A stretch of 64,000 nt of DNA from Flavobacteriales bacterium. GTDB lineage: Bacteria; Bacteroidota; Bacteroidia; Flavobacteriales_E; Vicingaceae. The notes under the pieces were generated by a model that was given only the letters and a program-made list of their open reading frames with translations, was not told the origin of the DNA and made no database searches. The stretch lies in the NCBI GenBank assembly GCA_026196775.1, contig JAPHUD010000029.1, positions 39,132-103,131 of the forward strand. Reading direction: 5' to 3'. The stretch's first letter is position 1, and every line of letters starts with the position of its first letter. The position numbers and the translations under genes were made by a program. Of the stretch, positions 1 to 8,693 are shown piece after piece.

Positions 1-801
1 TTTTTTAACAGCAAAACCGTCCATTGCAGCTTGTAAAGCACAAATTGGGTCAATTTCAGTAACAATAACTCTTGCTCCAGCACCTCTTAATGAAGCAGCA
101 GAACCTTTACCAACATCACCATATCCGGCAACAACAGCCACTTTTCCAGCCATCATCACATCTGTAGCTCTTCTAATAGCATCAACTAAAGATTCTTTAC
201 ATCCATATTTGTTATCAAATTTAGATTTAGTAACAGAATCGTTAATGTTAATAGCAGGCATCACTAAAGTACCTTTTTTCATTCTTTCGTAAAGACGGTG
301 AACACCTGTAGTAGTTTCTTCAGATAAACCTTTAATGTCTTTAGCTAATTCTGGATAGTTATCAAAAACCATGTTGGTTAAATCACCACCATCATCTAAA
401 ATCATGTTTAGCGGCTTTCCGCCTTCAAAAGCAAATAATGTTTGTTCTATACACCAGTTGAATTCATCTTCGGTTAAACCTTTCCAAGCAAAAACAGGAA
501 CTCCTGTAGCAGCAATAGCAGCAGCAGCCTGATCTTGAGTTGAGAAGATGTTGCATGATGACCAACTTACTTCAGCACCTAAGTGCACTAATGTTTCAAT
601 AAGAACAGCAGTTTGAATAGTCATGTGAAGACATCCAGCAATTCTTGCACCTGCTAAAGGTTTAGAATCTCCATATTCTTCTCTGATAGCCATTAATCCT
701 GGCATTTCAGCTTCTGCTAATCTAATTTCTTTTCTCCCCCAATCTGCAAGAGAAATGTCTTTAACTTTGTAGGGTAATTTTTCCACGTTTGTAGTATTCA
801 T
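1..801 (-). CDS. ahcY: Adenosylhomocysteinase (S-adenosylhomocysteine hydrolase), 3' part cut by window edge
   Basis: The frame is open from an ATG at 801 down to base 1, giving 267 N-terminal codons of a protein that is usually about 430-470 aa. The start reads [15 protein letters not shown] and is followed by typical AhcY stretches ([33 protein letters not shown]), then the NAD-binding loop [10 protein letters not shown] near residues 225-234. The enzyme hydrolyses S-adenosylhomocysteine to adenosine and homocysteine in the cytoplasmic methyl cycle, using bound NAD. It is divergent from the phosphopantetheinyl transferase at 871, with the two promoters sharing a 70-bp gap. The C-terminal part lies outside the window. 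Confidence 0.97.
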   Translation of the reverse strand, partial: MNTTNVEKLPYKVKDISLADWGRKEIRLAEAEMPGLMAIREEYGDSKPLAGARIAGCLHMTIQTAVLIETLVHLGAEVSWSSCNIFSTQDQAAAAIAATGVPVFAWKGLTEDEFNWCIEQTLFAFEGGKPLNMILDDGGDLTNMVFDNYPELAKDIKGLSEETTTGVHRLYERMKKGTLVMPAININDSVTKSKFDNKYGCKESLVDAIRRATDVMMAGKVAVVAGYGDVGKGSAASLRGAGARVIVTEIDPICALQAAMDGFAVKK

Positions 802-816
802 TATGGTTAAGTTTAA

Positions 817-843
817 TAATTTTGATTATACAATGCGAAGTTA
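817..843. promoter_or_regulatory. Divergent promoter pair for ahcY and the PPTase gene
   Basis: On the plus strand TAATTTTG at 817-824 matches the Bacteroidota -7 box TAnnTTTG and would start transcription near 829, about 40 nt before the PPTase ATG. On the minus strand TAACTTCG (836-843) is a one-mismatch -7 box for ahcY with an expected start near 831. The two boxes nearly abut, so polymerase binding at one should compete with the other. This is motif reading only. Confidence 0.5.
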
Positions 844-870
844 CTAAATAACCATGAACCAATAAATAAA

Positions 871-1491
871 ATGCCACTATTTCTCATAAAAAAACCTAAT
901 AATCACGTTCATATTGCCTTATGGAAAATCAATGAATCTCAAGATGAATTGCTGGAAATGCTGAAAGATAAAGTGGCTGAACCTGATGATGCTATGACTT
1001 CTTCCAACCAATCAAAGTTTAGTCAGAGAATTGCGGTTAGATTACTTTTAGCTCATTTTTTTGATTCTTTTAAATTGGTTTATGATGATAAAGGAAAACC
1101 TCATTTAGCGGATAAAAATAATGTTCATATTTCTATTTCCCATGCTAATGAATTTGTAGCAATAGCAGTAAATTGCCAAGAACCTTGTGGAATAGATATT
1201 GAAAAAATTTCAGCAAAAGCGTTACGAGTAAAAAGTAAATTTATGAATGAAAAAGAACTCGATTTGGCAGCAGAAAATGAAGAATTGGCGACAACTATGT
1301 GGAGTGCAAAAGAAGCATTGTACAAATATTATGGAAGAAAAGAAGTGATTTTTGATACAGATTTATCCTTAGCTAACCTATCTTTAAGGGAGTCTGATTT
1401 TATTGGCAAGATAAAGCTTAATGGTTTTGAGAAGCAATTGAATTTGAAAAAAGAAAAAGTAGAAAATTTTATGTTAGTTTATACTTGTTGA
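871..1491 (+). CDS. 4'-phosphopantetheinyl transferase superfamily protein (Sfp/HetI-like)
   Basis: This 206-aa protein carries the Sfp-type signature: the conserved SHA (residues 90-92), GIDIE at 107-111, whose acidic residues bind Mg2+ in the family, and WSAKEALYK at 144-152 containing the essential WxxKEA motif. Such enzymes move the phosphopantetheine arm of CoA onto a conserved serine of acyl-, peptidyl- or aryl-carrier proteins. The length fits a single-unit Sfp-like enzyme. It is followed 69 bp later by the GGGP synthase gene, which has its own -7 box. Which carrier protein it serves cannot be told from the window. Confidence 0.9.
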   Translation: MPLFLIKKPNNHVHIALWKINESQDELLEMLKDKVAEPDDAMTSSNQSKFSQRIAVRLLLAHFFDSFKLVYDDKGKPHLADKNNVHISISHANEFVAIAVNCQEPCGIDIEKISAKALRVKSKFMNEKELDLAAENEELATTMWSAKEALYKYYGRKEVIFDTDLSLANLSLRESDFIGKIKLNGFEKQLNLKKEKVENFMLVYTC

Positions 1492-1544
1492 AACCTTTCT
1501 TTTGTTTTTTGAAAAATATTAAATAGGTTTGGTAAATATTTTAT

Positions 1545-1552
1545 TACGTTTG
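1545..1552 (+). promoter_or_regulatory. -7 box of the GGGP synthase gene (near-leaderless)
   Basis: TACGTTTG fits TAnnTTTG. Only 8 nt separate it from the ATG at 1561, so the predicted transcript would begin 3-5 nt before the start codon. No Shine-Dalgarno sequence could fit. Confidence 0.5.
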
Positions 1553-1560
1553 TAAGTAAT

Positions 1561-2313
1561 ATGGAAATTAATCAACTTTACTCAGAAATAAGTGCTAAAA
1601 TGGCAAGTAACAAAAAGATGCTTGCAGTACTAATAGACCCCGATAAGCAAAATTATTCTGAGCTTTTAAAAACTGTTAATTTGTGTAATGATAGTGAAGT
1701 TGATTTTATTTTTGTTGGAGGAAGTTTGCTTACCAATGGCGATATAGAAAAAACAGCTCGTTTTATAAAAGAAAATACTTCCATTCCATTAATTATTTTT
1801 CCGGGAAGTACCAATCAAATTACCCATTATGCTGATGGAATTTTAATGTTATCTTTAATTTCCGGTAGAAATGCAGAGTTTTTAATCGGTAACCATGTAG
1901 TAGCTGCACCTTATATTAAAAAAGCTAACCTAGAAGCACTTTCTACAGGTTATATTTTGGTGGATGGCGGAGCAGCAACAACCGTAAGTTATATTAGTAA
2001 TACCTTACCGATTCCGCACAATAAACCTGAAATTGCAACGGTTACAGCATTGGCAGGTGAATATTTGGGCATGAAAATGATTTATTTAGATGCAGGAAGC
2101 GGAGCAAAACAGCATGTCGCCCAAGAAATGATTCAGCAAGTAAAAGCAACTATTTCTATTCCACTAATTGTTGGAGGAGGAATCACCAATGCTGCTACAG
2201 CACAACAAATTTATGTATCTGGAGCGGATATGATTGTTATTGGAAATGGAACAGAAAGCAATAGAAATCTTATCACTGAAATTTCAAAAGAAAAATTTAA
2301 AATAGCAACCTAA
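1561..2313 (+). CDS. Geranylgeranylglyceryl phosphate synthase (bacterial GGGPS/PcrB-type)
   Basis: This 250-aa TIM-barrel prenyltransferase shows LIDPDK at 24-29, FVGGS at 51-55, YLDAGSGA at 175-182, VGGGI at 204-208 and IGNG at 227-230. These are the phosphate- and substrate-binding stretches of the GGGPS family. In archaea the enzyme joins geranylgeranyl diphosphate to sn-glycerol-1-phosphate, the first ether-lipid step; group II members also occur in Bacteroidota, where the physiological product is not settled. The downstream PhoH gene starts 15 bp after its stop, so the two are probably cotranscribed. Confidence 0.9.
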   Translation: MEINQLYSEISAKMASNKKMLAVLIDPDKQNYSELLKTVNLCNDSEVDFIFVGGSLLTNGDIEKTARFIKENTSIPLIIFPGSTNQITHYADGILMLSLISGRNAEFLIGNHVVAAPYIKKANLEALSTGYILVDGGAATTVSYISNTLPIPHNKPEIATVTALAGEYLGMKMIYLDAGSGAKQHVAQEMIQQVKATISIPLIVGGGITNAATAQQIYVSGADMIVIGNGTESNRNLITEISKEKFKIAT

Positions 2314-2328
2314 AAACGATTACACCTT

Positions 2329-3666
2329 ATGGTTAAGAAAAAAGTTAAGAAAATCTACGTGTTAGATACCTCAGTAATATTATATGATTACAATGCAATT
2401 AACAATTTTGAAGACAACGATATAGCCATACCAATTACCGTTTTAGAAGAGTTAGATAATTTTAAAAAAGGTAATGACACCAAAAATTACGCTGCACGCG
2501 AATTTATTAGGTTTGTCGATAAAATAAGTGGAAATCATACCCTACAAAAATGGATTCCTATTAAAGAAAAAGGCAGCGGTTTGTTTAAAATTGTGATGCA
2601 CTATAATTCTACTAAAATAGATGCATCTATGGTTTTTAGTGATGATAAAAATGATCATAAAATTCTTAATGCTGCTATTTCTTTAAAAGAAGAGTTTCCT
2701 GCAAAAACTGTTGTATTGGTTACAAAAGACATTAACCTCAGGTTAAAAGCCAAAGCACTTGATGTACAATCGGAGGATTATTTGACAGGTAAGGTTAAGG
2801 ATGTTAAGAAATTAGTAGAAACTGGCAAGCAAATTATTGAAGATGTTGATAGTGAAATTACCAAAAGAGTTTATGCAGGAGATAAGGTTTATGAGACAGA
2901 AATAAATGGTGTGAAGCTTAAAAATAATACTTACTACGTTTTTAGAAATGAGAAATCATCAGCGTTAGCTTATTTTAATCCCTTAGAGCAAGCTATAGAA
3001 AGAGTTGAAAAAGAATATGTTTACGGAATAAAACCCAAAAATGCTGAGCAAACTTTTGCAGTTCATGCCCTGTTGAATGATAACATTAAATTGGTAGCCT
3101 TACAAGGCGTTGCCGGAACAGGAAAAACCTTATTAGCCTTAGCAAGTTCTTTAGAGCAAAAAAATAAATACAGCCAAATTATTTTAGCCCGACCAATTGT
3201 ACCATTGAGCAACAGAGATATTGGGTACTTGCCAGGAGATGCCAATGAAAAAATTGGTCCTTACATGGAACCACTTTGGGATAATTTAAAATTCATTAAA
3301 AATCAATTTGGGTTAAAGGAAAAACGCCACAAAAACATTGATGAAATGCAGGAGCAAGGAAAAATTGTAATTACTCCGTTAGCATACATTAGAGGTAGAA
3401 GTTTGAGCGATGTTTATTTTATTGTGGATGAAGCACAAAACCTAACACCACACGAGGTAAAAACCATTATTACCCGAGCAGGAGAAAATACCAAAATTGT
3501 ATTTACAGGTGATGTCAACCAAATTGATTCTCCTTATTTAGATGAGCAAAGTAACGGACTTTCTTATCTAATAGATAAACTAAAAGGACATCATTTGTTT
3601 GCTCATATTAAACTAGAAAAAGGCGAACGCTCTGAATTAGCCAACTTGGCAAATGAAATGCTGTAG
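2329..3666 (+). CDS. PIN domain-PhoH ATPase fusion (PhoH2/YlaK type)
   Basis: The 445-aa protein starts with a PIN nuclease domain (LDTSVILYD at 12-20, acidic residues continuing to about 150). It ends in a PhoH-type P-loop ATPase with Walker A GVAGTGKT at about 260-267 and Walker B IVDEAQN at about 365-371, followed by TGDVNQID. Characterised PhoH2 proteins couple ATP hydrolysis to RNA unwinding and cleavage. The frame and start (ATG 15 bp after the previous stop) are unambiguous. It probably forms a two-gene unit with GGGP synthase. Confidence 0.93.
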   Translation: MVKKKVKKIYVLDTSVILYDYNAINNFEDNDIAIPITVLEELDNFKKGNDTKNYAAREFIRFVDKISGNHTLQKWIPIKEKGSGLFKIVMHYNSTKIDASMVFSDDKNDHKILNAAISLKEEFPAKTVVLVTKDINLRLKAKALDVQSEDYLTGKVKDVKKLVETGKQIIEDVDSEITKRVYAGDKVYETEINGVKLKNNTYYVFRNEKSSALAYFNPLEQAIERVEKEYVYGIKPKNAEQTFAVHALLNDNIKLVALQGVAGTGKTLLALASSLEQKNKYSQIILARPIVPLSNRDIGYLPGDANEKIGPYMEPLWDNLKFIKNQFGLKEKRHKNIDEMQEQGKIVITPLAYIRGRSLSDVYFIVDEAQNLTPHEVKTIITRAGENTKIVFTGDVNQIDSPYLDEQSNGLSYLIDKLKGHHLFAHIKLEKGERSELANLANEML

Positions 3667-3691
3667 AGTTAGTTGATAAGGTTTGAGGTCC

Positions 3692-3770
3692 CGAAAAACG
3701 TTTTTGTAAAAAAACTAGTTTTTCGAGGATGCTCGTAAAAAATAAAGAATTGAAAATTCTTGTTTTTACG
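3692..3770. repeat. Two successive A/T-stem hairpins behind phoH
   Basis: CGAAAAAC (3692-3699) pairs with GTTTTTCG (3718-3725), and CGTAAAAA (3734-3741) pairs with TTTTTACG (3763-3770), the latter enclosing a second AAGAATT/AATTCTT stem. Both end in a CG cap beside GAGG. They may act as transcription terminators, but look more like modules of an intergenic mosaic element. Confidence 0.5.
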
Positions 3771-3810
3771 GCATTCGAGGTTTAAAATCAAGCCTCTACT
3801 AAAATGCTAA

Positions 3811-3994
3811 CCTCCGCTACTTCAAGCGTCCACGCTTGGAGTTTTTATGTGTCATTCTCGAAATTTTGGAGTGCAACGTAAAAATTATCGGGAATCTTTT
3901 TAATGGTAACTACGGACTTTTTTACAATTTTTAAAAGTATTCATTTGTTATTTATCACTTTACCACCAGCGTAGACGCTGGCGGCAGCGGAGGG
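3811..3994. repeat. Intergenic mosaic: outward inverted repeat enclosing a GTCATTC-family unit
   Basis: The left part reads CCTCCGCT...AAGCGTCCACGCTT (from 3811). The right part contains the palindrome CCAGCGTAGACGCTGG (3966-3981) followed by AGCGGAGGG, which is the inverted counterpart. Between them lies GTCATTCTCGAAATTTTGGA...GGGAATCTTTT (3851-3900), related to copies near 14483, 19091, 19131, 23541 and 49421. This fills most of the 334-bp gap after phoH; no gene was seen in it. Confidence 0.6.
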
Positions 3995-4000
3995 GGCGTT

Positions 4001-4654
4001 TTATATTTCTATTTTTCTTGCTGTCCAATTTCCTTTTTCAGATTTTTTCCAAACTCTCCAATGTTTGTCAGATGTCTTAAATGGTAAATTAGACTTCAAA
4101 TCTTTTATAAATTCCGATTCATATTTTTCCACTTTTTCAAAAGGAAGAGCAAACCAAACTGAAATTGTTGATTTTTTAGACAGTCTCAAATAAATTCGAG
4201 AGTTTTTAATTCTAAAGTCCAATTCTGGTATTAACTCTTGATTTGGTAAAACTTGATTAGTGTTTGGGTCTTTAAATTGAAAGTTCCAATGAAAATTCAA
4301 ACTGATTGGTCCAGCTGGATTTTTTGGTAATTCATTATTTAATTCAAGAGTTTCAAATCCGCTTTCAATATTTTTTCCGGTTAGGTTCCAAGTCCAAGTT
4401 CTTAACCAACCATCATTTCTTGTTTTTGGAATTCCAAATTTCAAGGTCAATTTCGGTAATAATTTCAGAGCAGAATATTCCCTTTTTTCCGATTCATATA
4501 AAGTCAATTCGATAGACTTTGGTTGAGTTTTGTTAGCGAATAAACTCAGGAAACTCAATGTCTGTTCATAATTCACTTTAGGGGATTTTCTACTCACGGT
4601 ATGAGCTCCTCCAGAGTTAATTGGTAATCCTTCGTATGATATGAATCTATTCAT
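4001..4654 (-). CDS. Hypothetical protein, orphan accessory gene
   Basis: I do not recognise this 217-aa protein. It has no signal peptide or membrane segment and is rich in Lys, Trp and Asn, with alternating patterns (LTLKFGIPK, LNFHWNFQFK, IYLRLSKKS) suggesting beta structure. The ATG at 4654 is preceded by a roughly 105-nt leader behind a -7 box (TATATTTG on the minus strand, 4764-4771). The leader contains a CGCTA/TAGCG stem. The gene sits alone between repeat modules on its 3' side and the SirB1-like gene on its 5' side, which suggests it was acquired. No function is proposed. Confidence 0.65.
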   Translation of the reverse strand: MNRFISYEGLPINSGGAHTVSRKSPKVNYEQTLSFLSLFANKTQPKSIELTLYESEKREYSALKLLPKLTLKFGIPKTRNDGWLRTWTWNLTGKNIESGFETLELNNELPKNPAGPISLNFHWNFQFKDPNTNQVLPNQELIPELDFRIKNSRIYLRLSKKSTISVWFALPFEKVEKYESEFIKDLKSNLPFKTSDKHWRVWKKSEKGNWTARKIEI

Positions 4655-4793
4655 TTTTTTAAATGACAGCTAACATCCAGCTATACGCTACTTTTTCAAT
4701 TTTATAGCGTTTATTTTTCATATATAGGAGGTGTTTTTCTTGTTTTTGTTTAAAATTACTTTCCAAATATACAATTAATATGTAAACCCAAAC

Positions 4794-5639
4794 CTATGCT
4801 TGTTCCTTTAAAATACCATACAATTGTTCCAACTCTTGTTTTTTATCCAAATAACCCAAATTATCGTAGGTAAATACTAGGTGTTGGACTAAGCGTTGTA
4901 TAATGGTAAGGCTGTCACATGGTATATAGTAACTCGCTTTTGGGCTTAATTTTAGTTGAGTTAAAAAATTATCAATATCGTATTTGCTAAAAATGGTTCC
5001 TTTATTAAATAAGTTGATATAAAACAAAATATCATTAGGCTTTTCGGAATAGGCTAAGACAAAATGTGCTGGAACATTTACACCATAAATAGGAATATTT
5101 AGTAATTTACATACAGAAATGTACAGAATTCCCAATGTGATGGGGTTTCCTGATTTGGACTCCACTACATTATTAATAAAGGAATTTTTGGGAGAGTTTA
5201 TGTTTTTGGTATTTCCATGAAAGCCATGAATTTCAAAAAAAATTCTATTTAATACATTTATTTGTTCTAATGCAGTAAGATTTTCATTTAACTCTAACCA
5301 AGTATCTTGTTTTAATTGATTAATGGTTTTATGAATTAATTCCTCATCAATATCAGGATATTGATATTTGGCCACAATAATAGCTCCTTGAATTAAATCT
5401 TGTTCAGGAGTATTTTTCCAATCTATAAGTGCTTTTTTAACTTCTTCAAACTGTAAATGATGGATAATATTTTCGATACGTTCTTGGCGAAGTACATCTA
5501 AAGAGGTTTCCCAAGCATCTTCCAGATGTGGAATTACATCATTTCCTATGGAGATAAGCTTGTTTTTGATTTCATCAAAAACAGCATTGTCCGGGTCGTC
5601 CAATAACTCTATTAGTGCTTTTAACTCTTTGTCTGACAT
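4794..5639 (-). CDS. SirB1/transglutaminase-like family protein
   Basis: The 281-aa protein has a helical N-terminus (about 1-100) and a transglutaminase-like core. The core contains the conserved GNPITLGILYISV (about residues 164-176) and GVNVPAHFVLAY (about 190-201), typical of the SirB1 family. Catalytic activity is unproven for the family, and the usual nucleophilic Cys is not obvious here. A -7 box TAAATTTG on the minus strand (5644-5651) ends only 4 nt before the ATG, so the mRNA is predicted to be leaderless. The neighbouring nucleoside phosphorylase is on the same strand but has its own promoter region. Confidence 0.8.
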   Translation of the reverse strand: MSDKELKALIELLDDPDNAVFDEIKNKLISIGNDVIPHLEDAWETSLDVLRQERIENIIHHLQFEEVKKALIDWKNTPEQDLIQGAIIVAKYQYPDIDEELIHKTINQLKQDTWLELNENLTALEQINVLNRIFFEIHGFHGNTKNINSPKNSFINNVVESKSGNPITLGILYISVCKLLNIPIYGVNVPAHFVLAYSEKPNDILFYINLFNKGTIFSKYDIDNFLTQLKLSPKASYYIPCDSLTIIQRLVQHLVFTYDNLGYLDKKQELEQLYGILKEQA

Positions 5640-5693
5640 GTTTCAAATTTACGTCAGCACTTAAAGTTTGTGAGTTAATTAAATAATAACTTA

Positions 5694-6572
5694 TTAACTC
5701 AATTCTGTTAATTTGGATAAAGTAAACTCTATTAGCTTTTTAAGAGGGGGCTTGTAATCCTTGCTAAACTCTTTTGCAAACCTATTGGCAACAGCCACAC
5801 AAACAGTGCAGGCATTATGTCCCATTGCTCTGGAAAGTCCGTAAAGTGCTGAGGTTTCCATCTCAAAGTTTACTATTTGGTGGTTGTTATAGTTAAATTG
5901 GTTTAGCTTTTCATTTAGTTGTTTTTCCTTAAGAGGAACTCTAAGCACTCTACCTTGCGGACCATAAAACCCTGGAGCAGTAGCTGTAATTCCAACGTGA
6001 CAATCGTTTTTAAATAAGTTTAATAAATTACTATCTGCCTCTACAAAATAGGGTTGAGCAAAAGTTTTAGCATAGTTCGTTTGTTCGTAAAAAGCGGTTA
6101 GTAATTGGTTTTCTTCGTCCGTTTGTTCAAATTCATAAAAGTTCATTAATCCATCTAACCCCAAACCAAAAGAAGAAGCAACAAAACTATTTACAGGAAT
6201 TTCTTTTTGCATGGCACCACAAGTTCCTATTCTTATAATGTTCAATGATTTTTTTTCAGTTTTAATGGTTCGGTTCTCTAGATCTATATTGACTAGAGCA
6301 TCTAATTCATTTAAAACAATATCAATGTTGTCAGTTCCCATTCCTGTTGACATTACTGTAATTGGTGTGTTGTTTAAAATACCGGTATGTGTGACAATTT
6401 CTCTATTGCTTACTTTGTGGTCTATTCTGTCAAAATAATTGGATATAACTTCAACTCTCCCGGGGTCGCCAACAACAATTACATTTTTGGCCAATTGCTC
6501 CGGATGAAGTTTTAGATGGTAAATACTATTGTCCGGTTGTAAAACTAATTCTGAAGGTTCAATTTTATGCAT
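5694..6572 (-). CDS. Nucleoside phosphorylase, uridine phosphorylase family
   Basis: This PNP/UDP-superfamily enzyme shows the phosphate-binding GDPGRV (35-40), STGMGTDN (75-82), RIGTCGA (114-120) and the ribose-binding FEMETS (236-241). It cleaves a nucleoside with phosphate to a base and ribose-1-phosphate; uridine is the likeliest substrate but purine activity is possible. I start it at the ATG at 6572 (MHKIEPSELV). An upstream in-frame ATG at 6614 would put 14 extra residues inside the terminator hairpin at 6594-6628 and is rejected. The resulting 292-aa length is slightly above the bacterial Udp norm. Confidence 0.85.
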   Translation of the reverse strand: MHKIEPSELVLQPDNSIYHLKLHPEQLAKNVIVVGDPGRVEVISNYFDRIDHKVSNREIVTHTGILNNTPITVMSTGMGTDNIDIVLNELDALVNIDLENRTIKTEKKSLNIIRIGTCGAMQKEIPVNSFVASSFGLGLDGLMNFYEFEQTDEENQLLTAFYEQTNYAKTFAQPYFVEADSNLLNLFKNDCHVGITATAPGFYGPQGRVLRVPLKEKQLNEKLNQFNYNNHQIVNFEMETSALYGLSRAMGHNACTVCVAVANRFAKEFSKDYKPPLKKLIEFTLSKLTELS

Positions 6573-6593
6573 ATCGGTAAGCTTTAGAAAACA

Positions 6594-6628
6594 AAAAAAG
6601 ACATTAATTTTCAAAATTAATGTCTTTT
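6594..6628 (-). terminator. Terminator hairpin of the THX gene
   Basis: AAAGACATTAATTTT and AAAATTAATGTCTTT form a perfect 15-bp stem with a one-base centre, and a run of seven T follows on the minus strand. It lies 30 bp after the THX stop. It also shows that the phosphorylase gene must begin further downstream. Confidence 0.85.
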
Positions 6629-6657
6629 AAAGTTAAATTATAGTTGGCTGACAGTTA

Positions 6658-6969
6658 TTATTTTTTGTCAGCAGCTTTTTTGGTTGTAGTTTTTTTAGCA
6701 GCAGTGCTTGTTGAAGCTTTTTTTGCTGTAGTAGTTTTCTTTGCAGTAGTTTTGGTAGCTGCTTTTTTCTCTGTTGTTTTCTTTACAGCAGCTTTTTTAG
6801 GCTTTTCTTCCTTAGTTGTTTCTTCTAACTTTACCGTTTTTTTAGCTGAAGCCTTTTTAGCAGCAGCTATAGCTGCAAAAGGGTTGTTAGATTTTTTTCT
6901 TTTTCGAGTATTACCGTAGCTACCTGCAAAAATTTTTCCTTTTTTTGTTTTAAGATCACCTTTTCCCAT
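6658..6969 (-). CDS. 30S ribosomal protein THX with long Lys/Ala/Thr-rich tail
   Basis: The first 30 residues (MGKGDLKTKKGKIFAGSYGN, then TRKRKK) match the small basic ribosomal protein THX, which packs at the top of the 30S head in Thermus. Typical THX proteins are about 25-40 aa. This one continues to 103 aa with an AKK/TAKK-repeated, histone H1-like tail (about 31-103), which should be disordered and strongly basic. A single gene with its own terminator downstream. The antisense strand is also open because of the repetitive AAA/GCA codons, but this reading is the one with a family match. Confidence 0.85.
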   Translation of the reverse strand: MGKGDLKTKKGKIFAGSYGNTRKRKKSNNPFAAIAAAKKASAKKTVKLEETTKEEKPKKAAVKKTTEKKAATKTTAKKTTTAKKASTSTAAKKTTTKKAADKK

Positions 6970-7164
6970 ACCTTGTAATTTTATTTCGTTAGTACTAAAT
7001 TAAGAATCAAGCAAATCTAAAAAAAATAATTCATAATTCATAATCAAAACTTGCTAAATTGTGGTCATTATGAGTTTTCTAAAGGAATTTTTTAAGGTTA
7101 AAATGTTAAGCTTACAAAGGGCTTTAATGATAATTATAGCTACTTTTGTTTAAAAGAATTTTTT

Positions 7165-8682
7165 ATGAAGAATTATGAAGATTATGTAAGTCATTTGGCA
7201 AAAATAGCCGATGTAGGAAATAGTATTGCAGTTTTAAGTTGGGATCAGGAAGTGATGATGCCACCAAAAGGAGCAGAAAAAAGAGCTCAACAAATTTCTA
7301 CTTTAGCGGGAATTCACCATGAATTAAGTGCACAAGAAGACTTTGGGAAGCTCTTAGAGCAGTTGGTTAAAGATAATTCCCTCAGTGATAAACAAAAAAG
7401 AAACGTTTCAGAATCTTTAACAGAATTTGAGAAGAATAATAAATATACAACTGTTTTTGTTCAGGAAATGAGTAAAACTGTTTCGCAAGCTTTTCAGGCA
7501 TGGAACAAAGCCAAAAAAGAAGATGATTTTAAACTTTTTGAACCTTATTTGGAAAAGTTAGTAAAGCTGAAAAGAGAAGAGTGCGAATTGTTGGGTTATG
7601 AAAATCATCCTTATGATGCATTAATTGATTTATATGAGCCGAAAACTACTGTTGCGGAGTTAGATGTTTTATTTGCTGACGTAAAAAATCAACTGGTAGA
7701 TTTTGTTAAACAAATTGCTGATGCTCCTCAGAATGAAGATGCTTTAATGCGACAACATTATCCAAAAGAAAAACAGTTGGCGTTTACCGAACTTGTTTTA
7801 GAAAAAATGGGTTACGATTTTGAAGCGGGCAGACAAGATATTTCGTCACATCCGTTTTCAACAAGTTTTAGTCCCGAAGATTCAAGAGTCACCACCAGAG
7901 TTAGTGAGGAAGATTTGAGTGAGATTTTATGGAGTAGTATTCATGAAGGCGGACATGCTTTGTATGAGCAGGGATTGAAAGTAGAAAACTACGGGCTTCC
8001 TGCGGGAACTTATTTATCGTTGGGAATGCATGAGTCTCAATCTCGTTTGTGGGAAAATAATGTGGGGAGAAGTCTTTCTTTTTGGAAATATTTTTATCCA
8101 AAATTACAAGAAGCGTTTCCTGATAATTTAAAGAATTATTCTGTAGTAGATTTTTACAAAGCCATGAACATTGTTCAACCTTCTTTTATAAGAACAAATG
8201 CTGATGAGTTGACGTATCATTTCCATGTGTTAATTCGTTACGAAATCGAAAAAGAATTGATTTTAGGAAATATTGAAGTAAGTGACTTGCCTCGTGTGTG
8301 GAATGAAAAATATAAAGCCTATTTAAATATAGACGTGCCGTCAGATTCAAAAGGAGTCTTGCAAGATATTCATTGGTCGCATGGTAGCTTTGGTTATTTT
8401 CCGACTTATTCATTAGGAAGTTTTTATGCGGCACAATTTTTTCATAAAGCCCAAGAGCAAATTGAAAATTTAGAAGAAAAGATTGAGCAAGGAAATTATA
8501 CGGAATTGTTAGATTGGTTAAGAACTAATATTCATCAATATGGAAGATTATACTCGGCAAGCGAATTGTGCGAAAGAGTTACCGGAGAAAAGCTTAATTT
8601 TACTTACTTTATGCAATATGCTAAAGCGAAATATGAAAAGTTATACGCTTTACAAGCAACAGAAAAATTAATCACCAATTAA
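7165..8682 (+). CDS. M32 family carboxypeptidase (carboxypeptidase Taq type)
   Basis: The 505-aa length is that of the M32 family. The metal-binding HEGGH motif is at 260-264, followed by HESQSRLWEN at 289-298, which carries the third ligand. IRTNADELTYHFH lies further on and is also an M32 hallmark. The enzyme is a cytoplasmic metallocarboxypeptidase that removes C-terminal residues from peptides. A -7 box TACTTTTG ends about 18 nt before the ATG. A small lipoprotein gene follows after 11 bp and is probably in the same transcript. Confidence 0.95.
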   Translation: MKNYEDYVSHLAKIADVGNSIAVLSWDQEVMMPPKGAEKRAQQISTLAGIHHELSAQEDFGKLLEQLVKDNSLSDKQKRNVSESLTEFEKNNKYTTVFVQEMSKTVSQAFQAWNKAKKEDDFKLFEPYLEKLVKLKREECELLGYENHPYDALIDLYEPKTTVAELDVLFADVKNQLVDFVKQIADAPQNEDALMRQHYPKEKQLAFTELVLEKMGYDFEAGRQDISSHPFSTSFSPEDSRVTTRVSEEDLSEILWSSIHEGGHALYEQGLKVENYGLPAGTYLSLGMHESQSRLWENNVGRSLSFWKYFYPKLQEAFPDNLKNYSVVDFYKAMNIVQPSFIRTNADELTYHFHVLIRYEIEKELILGNIEVSDLPRVWNEKYKAYLNIDVPSDSKGVLQDIHWSHGSFGYFPTYSLGSFYAAQFFHKAQEQIENLEEKIEQGNYTELLDWLRTNIHQYGRLYSASELCERVTGEKLNFTYFMQYAKAKYEKLYALQATEKLITN

Positions 8683-8693
8683 AACAATCAATT

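Noticed and set aside
6644..6919. Open frame on the plus strand opposite the THX gene (hydrophobic, Ala/Val/Phe-rich)
   Set aside because: It is the complement of AAA/GCA-rich codons; the minus frame matches ribosomal protein THX and has a terminator.
7070..7153. 27-codon frame before the M32 carboxypeptidase
   Set aside because: It overlaps the predicted -7 box TACTTTTG of the downstream gene and has no promoter or recognisable content.
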